Assembly: GCA_030447125.1 (NCBI GenBank)
Contig: JAUJLZ010000070.1
Span: forward strand, 1 to 8,084
From: Acidimicrobiales bacterium
GTDB lineage: Bacteria; Actinomycetota; Acidimicrobiia; Acidimicrobiales; CADCSY01
Direction of reading: 5' to 3'
DNA length: 8,084 bases
Shown: positions 5,701 to 8,084 of the stretch, one piece after another
Layout: each line of letters begins with the position of its first letter
Numbering within the stretch: position 1 is the first letter of the stretch
Position numbers and translations under genes: made by a program
Notes under the pieces: model-generated
What the model saw: the letters and a program-made list of their open reading frames with translations, nothing else
Databases searched by the model: none
What the model was told of the DNA's origin: nothing

Positions 5701-7308
5701 GACGGCCACCGTGCGGGGCGGGCGGCCCTCGTCGGTGACCACCCAGAAGCCGGGACGGTCGGCCGTCGGGGGCGCGGCCCCGGGCGGGACCTCGAGGCGG
5801 GCACCGCCGGGCCCCTCCACGGTGCCACCGGCAGCGCCGGCGAGGGGGAGGGCGGCACCGACCTGCAGGTCGGTCGGGGGCAGGGAGGCGCCGGCCAACC
5901 CCCCCACCAGGCGGTCGCCCAGGATGGGGAAGGCCACCTGGAGAGCCAGGTTGCTCTGGCCGAGGGGGAAGCCCAGGTAGGCGAAGGGCCGGCCCTGGCG
6001 CTCGCCCCGCACCAGGAGGGGGGTGGCCTCGGCGCCCACCAGCACGTCGTCGCCGGGGGAGGGCTCCAGGCGCTGGGCCGAGGCCACGGCCACCTCCGAC
6101 AGGTCGATGCCGGCCAGGAGGGCGTCGTCGGCGCGCACCAGGGCCACGGCCGGTTGCTCCACCTCGCCCGCGGCGCGAACGCCCGGTGCTCCGCCGGGCG
6201 GGGCGATGGCCAGGAACGGGGCGCCGGGATCGGCGGGGACGGCGACGCCGTTGTAGACGGCCAGATCGAACCCCTCGGCCGTGATGGTCGTGGGGCTGCG
6301 CTCCACGCCGACGTCGGGGATGGCGGCCAGCAGCGTGTCGAGGTAGACGTCGTCGGGCCCGGCCACCAGCACCCGCAGCGGGCGGCGTCGGGCGGCCACG
6401 GCCCGGAGGTGGTCGTCGGCGGCCAGCAGGTCCTCGCCCTCGAGGAAGGCCTCCACCCGGTCGCCGGGCGGCAGCTCGACCACCTGCTCGACCGTCTCGC
6501 CGGCAGGGAGGTCGAGGGGGACCCGTGCGGCGGTGCGGCCGTCGACGTCGAGGCGGAGCGTCTGGGTGGCGTCGCCCCCGCCGGTGTTGGCCACCGTGAA
6601 CCGAGCGGCTTGGCCGCTGCCCCGGGGCTCCACCGCCAGGCGGGTGAGGGCCCGGTTGGTGGCACCTTCACCTACCGCCTCGTAGCGGGTGCCAGGGGGG
6701 ATGAGCCGGCGCTGCGCGTCGGAGAGCCCGCCGTCGGACAGCAGCACGAAGCCGATGGGCACGCCCGGCGTCTCCAGGCTCTCGGCCAGGGTGAAGGCGG
6801 TGGCGAAGTCGGCCGCCCCGGCGGTGGTGGCCAGCGGGTCGAGGGCGTCGGCGAAGGCGTCGCCCTCGGCGCTGGCCGACAGCACCACCCGGGGCGCCAC
6901 CCCGGCCTCGACCACGCTGGCGATGCCGCCCGCCGGCAGCTCCGACCGCAGCGCCCCGGCCCGCTCCTTGGCCCGGGCCAGCCGGTCGGGGGCGCCGTCG
7001 AGGGCGGCCATGGAGCCTGAGGTGTCGACGATGAAGACGGTGTGGCGGGCCAGGGGGGCGTCGGTGAGGCGGGTGGGCTGGGCGGCGGCGAGGGCCAGCA
7101 GGGCCACGGCCAGGAGCTGGAGGAACAGCAGCACGTTGGGGTGCAACCGCTGCCACGGCGACGCCGCCGACACCGGCACGGCCAGCTCGCGCCACAGGAA
7201 GGTGGAGCTGACCGTGCGGGTCCGGCGCCGGGGCCGCAGCAGGTGCAGCACCACCACGGGCACGGCCAGCAGGCCCAGCCACAGGGCGGCGGGGTTGCGC
7301 AGGATCAC
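2770..7308 (-). CDS. BatA-type membrane protein with three VWA domains and a glutamine-amidotransferase-like domain
   Basis: A very large (about 1512-residue) membrane protein of the Bat type, whose VWA domains bind proteins through a metal-ion site. Order: BatA-type N-terminus with helices at 7-24 and 59-76; VWA1 (DTSGS 95-99, SDGG 191-194); a CARDB-like beta region about 234-290; a Rossmann-like segment from about 310; helices at 570-589 and 604-622; VWA2 (DASDS 638-642, Thr701, Asp727); a PF07090-like amidotransferase domain about 859-965 with GRGLVVVGG and GGY but no evident Cys nucleophile; VWA3 (DTSGS 979-983, Thr1068, Asp1096) with a CHC-containing insert; helix 1408-1428; Arg/Pro-rich tail. 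The Arg-rich loops at 25-58 and 590-603 and the tail suggest all VWA domains lie outside the membrane. VWA1 appears to lack the usual metal-site Thr (GAADFATAF). GTG 7308 is preferred over GTG 7341 because GGAGAGG lies eight bases before it and the BatA motif starts there. It looks like two adjacent VWA genes fused in frame. Confidence 0.85.
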   Translation of the reverse strand: MILRNPAALWLGLLAVPVVVLHLLRPRRRTRTVSSTFLWRELAVPVSAASPWQRLHPNVLLFLQLLAVALLALAAAQPTRLTDAPLARHTVFIVDTSGSMAALDGAPDRLARAKERAGALRSELPAGGIASVVEAGVAPRVVLSASAEGDAFADALDPLATTAGAADFATAFTLAESLETPGVPIGFVLLSDGGLSDAQRRLIPPGTRYEAVGEGATNRALTRLAVEPRGSGQAARFTVANTGGGDATQTLRLDVDGRTAARVPLDLPAGETVEQVVELPPGDRVEAFLEGEDLLAADDHLRAVAARRRPLRVLVAGPDDVYLDTLLAAIPDVGVERSPTTITAEGFDLAVYNGVAVPADPGAPFLAIAPPGGAPGVRAAGEVEQPAVALVRADDALLAGIDLSEVAVASAQRLEPSPGDDVLVGAEATPLLVRGERQGRPFAYLGFPLGQSNLALQVAFPILGDRLVGGLAGASLPPTDLQVGAALPLAGAAGGTVEGPGGARLEVPPGAAPPTADRPGFWVVTDEGRPPRTVAVNPAPQESALAPVATLPVEARPAAPGEAAPRSEEPLLAWLAAVLLAVVAVETWVSRRRMGVGRRQGQLALALRAGIAVLVIGALLGMELPRTRGRVATVFVVDASDSLDSAGRAEAVAWTQEALAAQPPGALAGVALFGGDARLELTVQEEANLLTPSVQVDADRTDLSGALRLAGAVLPADARRRIVVVSDGRATEGDAAEEARRLAEAGVAVEVHPVSRAGGVDVAVTGLQAPSVAREGEGVPLVASVTATSGGAARLTLRRDGAVVEERVVDLQPGVNRIDLAQVAGASGLARYQVDVNSSADTVEENDTAFAAVQVEGPARVLVAEGAPGEAAALAEALRAGGLPTDVVDAAMLPPLDQLAVYSATVLVDVDIRSLAPSQVADLGVATRDLGRGLVVVGGERSYALGGYLDSPLEELLPVVSDVLDPKRRASVAEVLAIDTSGSMGACHCNEGANGMASEGNFGGEGGVNKTDISRSAAARSIAALSRNDEVGVLAFNTEERWMIDLQQLPAEDVVREGLGRLRPAGGTDVSDPLTTAADALRTSKAKLKHIILFTDGFTAQGALAGLVDQAAALYEEGITVSVLGTGEGSSRELEAVADAGGGRFYPGRDLHEIPQIMQEETVLASRDFVNEGEFLPEVTSTAAPVAGLTSSPPLFGYVATTAKPTARTLARIGPDADPLLASWQAGLGRATAWTSDASARWSQAWAGWEGYVPFWSTTVKDTFPRGEGGGGVSARVEGEVLRVTVEGAEAWPDGATAVARVAGPDRQGAEVRLERTSATEFSAEVSAVAAGSYGVGVAVTEGGDGAGGATLFSSATVATQSYSPEYQLGPAQPEALVELSAITGGRGEIAPEQAFDPAELPVGRGTVPLAGWLLLVAALAWPLAVALSRLALSGSTAAVRRGVGRGADTLRRRLPSLPARPGRESPARSRDRPAPLPPTTPEHRAPSPPATVGRLLERKRQGKAPSERPPP

Positions 7309-7316
7309 GGCTGCCC

Positions 7317-7323
7317 CCTCTCC
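7317..7323 (-). promoter_or_regulatory. Ribosome-binding site for the VWA gene
   Basis: GGAGAGG on the minus strand ends eight bases before GTG 7308. This decides the start in favour of 7308 over the in-frame GTG at 7341, which would add eleven residues ahead of the BatA motif. Confidence 0.6.
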
Positions 7324-7354
7324 CTGCACGTGAGGGGCCACGCGGGGGTGGGGA

Positions 7355-8084
7355 TCACCGCAGCACCCCGTTGGTGCGCCAGGCGCCGAGCAGGCAGGCC
7401 TCGAGCTCGTCGTCGGCCAGGAGGCGGACGTAGGCGGCCCCGGCGCGCCGGCAACGGCCCGCCACCTCGTCGGCCCAGGCCAGGGCCGAGCGCTCGTAGT
7501 CGGCCAGGGTGCGAGGCGACAGGCTCACCGCCACCCGGGCGCCGGTCTCGGCGTCGACCAAGTCGAGGTCGCCCACCAGCTCCTCGGAGGCCAGGGCCGG
7601 GCGCAGCTCGTCGGCCGCCAGCACGTGGACCACCACCACGTCACCCCCCCGGGCGGGGAGGCGGGTGAGCCCGGCCTCCCACTCCGGAGTGAGCAGGTCG
7701 CTGACCACCACGGTGAGGCCGGGGGGCCCGGGCCGGCCGAGCAGGTGGGTGGCGGCCTGGGCGAAGGCGGTTTCGCCCCCGGCTTCCAGGGCGGCGAGCT
7801 GGGCGAACAGGGCGGGGACACCGGCGCGGCCGGTGAAGCGGGGACCGGGCCGGTCGAAGGGGAAGCGGTGCAGGGTGACGGGATCGCGTCGCACCAGGGC
7901 CACGAAGCCCAGGGCGGCGGCCACCCGCCTGGCCTGTTGCAGTTTGCCGCCGGTGGCCATCGACGCCGAGGTGTCGATCAGCAGGCGCAGGAGCAGGTCG
8001 TCCTCAGCCTCGAACAGGCGCACCAGCAGGACGTCGAGGCGGGCGTAGAGGGCGTAGTCGATGCGGCGGAAGTCGTCGCCGGGG
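7355..8084 (-). CDS. DUF58 domain-containing protein, 5' partial
   Basis: This is the C-terminal 242 residues of a DUF58 protein, a VWA-like family usually encoded between a MoxR ATPase and BatA-like proteins. The gene runs off the right edge; the apparent start at 8023 is an internal GTG. The visible N-terminal part carries the DUF58 hallmark: GDDFRRIDYALYARLDVLLV, then RLFEAEDDL. A metal-site motif DTSAS follows at visible residues 37-41. GGETAFAQA supplies the expected Thr and VVVSDLL the third metal-site element, so the fold appears intact. The end (YVRLLADDELEACLLGAW) is typical. There is no signal peptide or membrane helix in the visible part. The stop lies 46 bases before the VWA gene's start, so the two are probably co-transcribed. 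A MoxR-type ATPase beyond the right edge is expected from family context but is not seen. Confidence 0.88.
   Translation of the reverse strand, partial: PGDDFRRIDYALYARLDVLLVRLFEAEDDLLLRLLIDTSASMATGGKLQQARRVAAALGFVALVRRDPVTLHRFPFDRPGPRFTGRAGVPALFAQLAALEAGGETAFAQAATHLLGRPGPPGLTVVVSDLLTPEWEAGLTRLPARGGDVVVVHVLAADELRPALASEELVGDLDLVDAETGARVAVSLSPRTLADYERSALAWADEVAGRCRRAGAAYVRLLADDELEACLLGAWRTNGVLR

Noticed and set aside
5067..6671. 534-codon minus-strand frame inside the VWA gene
   Set aside because: Pro/Trp/Ser/Arg-rich translation in another frame of the same strand, typical of shifted reading of G+C-rich coding sequence.
5503..7020. Long plus-strand open frame of 505 codons
   Set aside because: Gly/His/Gln-rich low-complexity translation opposite the VWA gene, whose own frame has clear motifs throughout.

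Overview
The window joins two unlike regions. Positions 1 to about 2400 carry plus-strand genes of lower G+C (hand count: 30 of 60 bases at 781-840). Positions 2770-8084 are minus-strand, strongly G+C-rich (44 of 60 at 6301-6360), with long shadow frames opposite the real genes. GTG starts, Ala/Arg/Gly/Pro/Val-rich proteins and the gene content suggest a high-G+C actinobacterium, possibly of the Acidimicrobiia type. The lineage is inference, since no rRNA or marker gene is present.

The left region looks like the 3' end of an RHS-family polymorphic toxin locus. It opens with the end of an RHS core domain that runs off the left edge, followed by a C-terminal toxin module whose reading frame breaks about 40 codons before its natural end. 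Next come a small acidic immunity-like gene (DUF7674-like), an unlisted 57-codon fragment that looks like an orphan toxin tail, an Imm31-like immunity gene beginning inside that fragment's stop codon, a second orphan toxin module, and its immunity-like partner. The last two overlap as ATGGTAG. The final immunity gene is also frameshifted, but its conserved C-terminal end is readable in the next frame. I read the region as an RHS toxin followed by displaced toxin/immunity cassettes, some of them decaying.

Positions 2398-2769 hold no recognisable gene, only two short inverted repeats between the convergent gene sets.

The right region is part of a Bat-like operon read leftwards. A DUF58 (von Willebrand A-like) gene, cut by the right edge, is followed after 46 bases by a gene of about 1512 codons for a five-helix membrane protein. 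That protein combines a BatA N-terminus, three VWA domains and a glutamine-amidotransferase-like domain. Such operons commonly contain a MoxR AAA+ ATPase upstream, which here would lie beyond the right edge. The arrangement suggests an envelope-associated chaperone or complex-assembly system. The exact substrate cannot be told from sequence.
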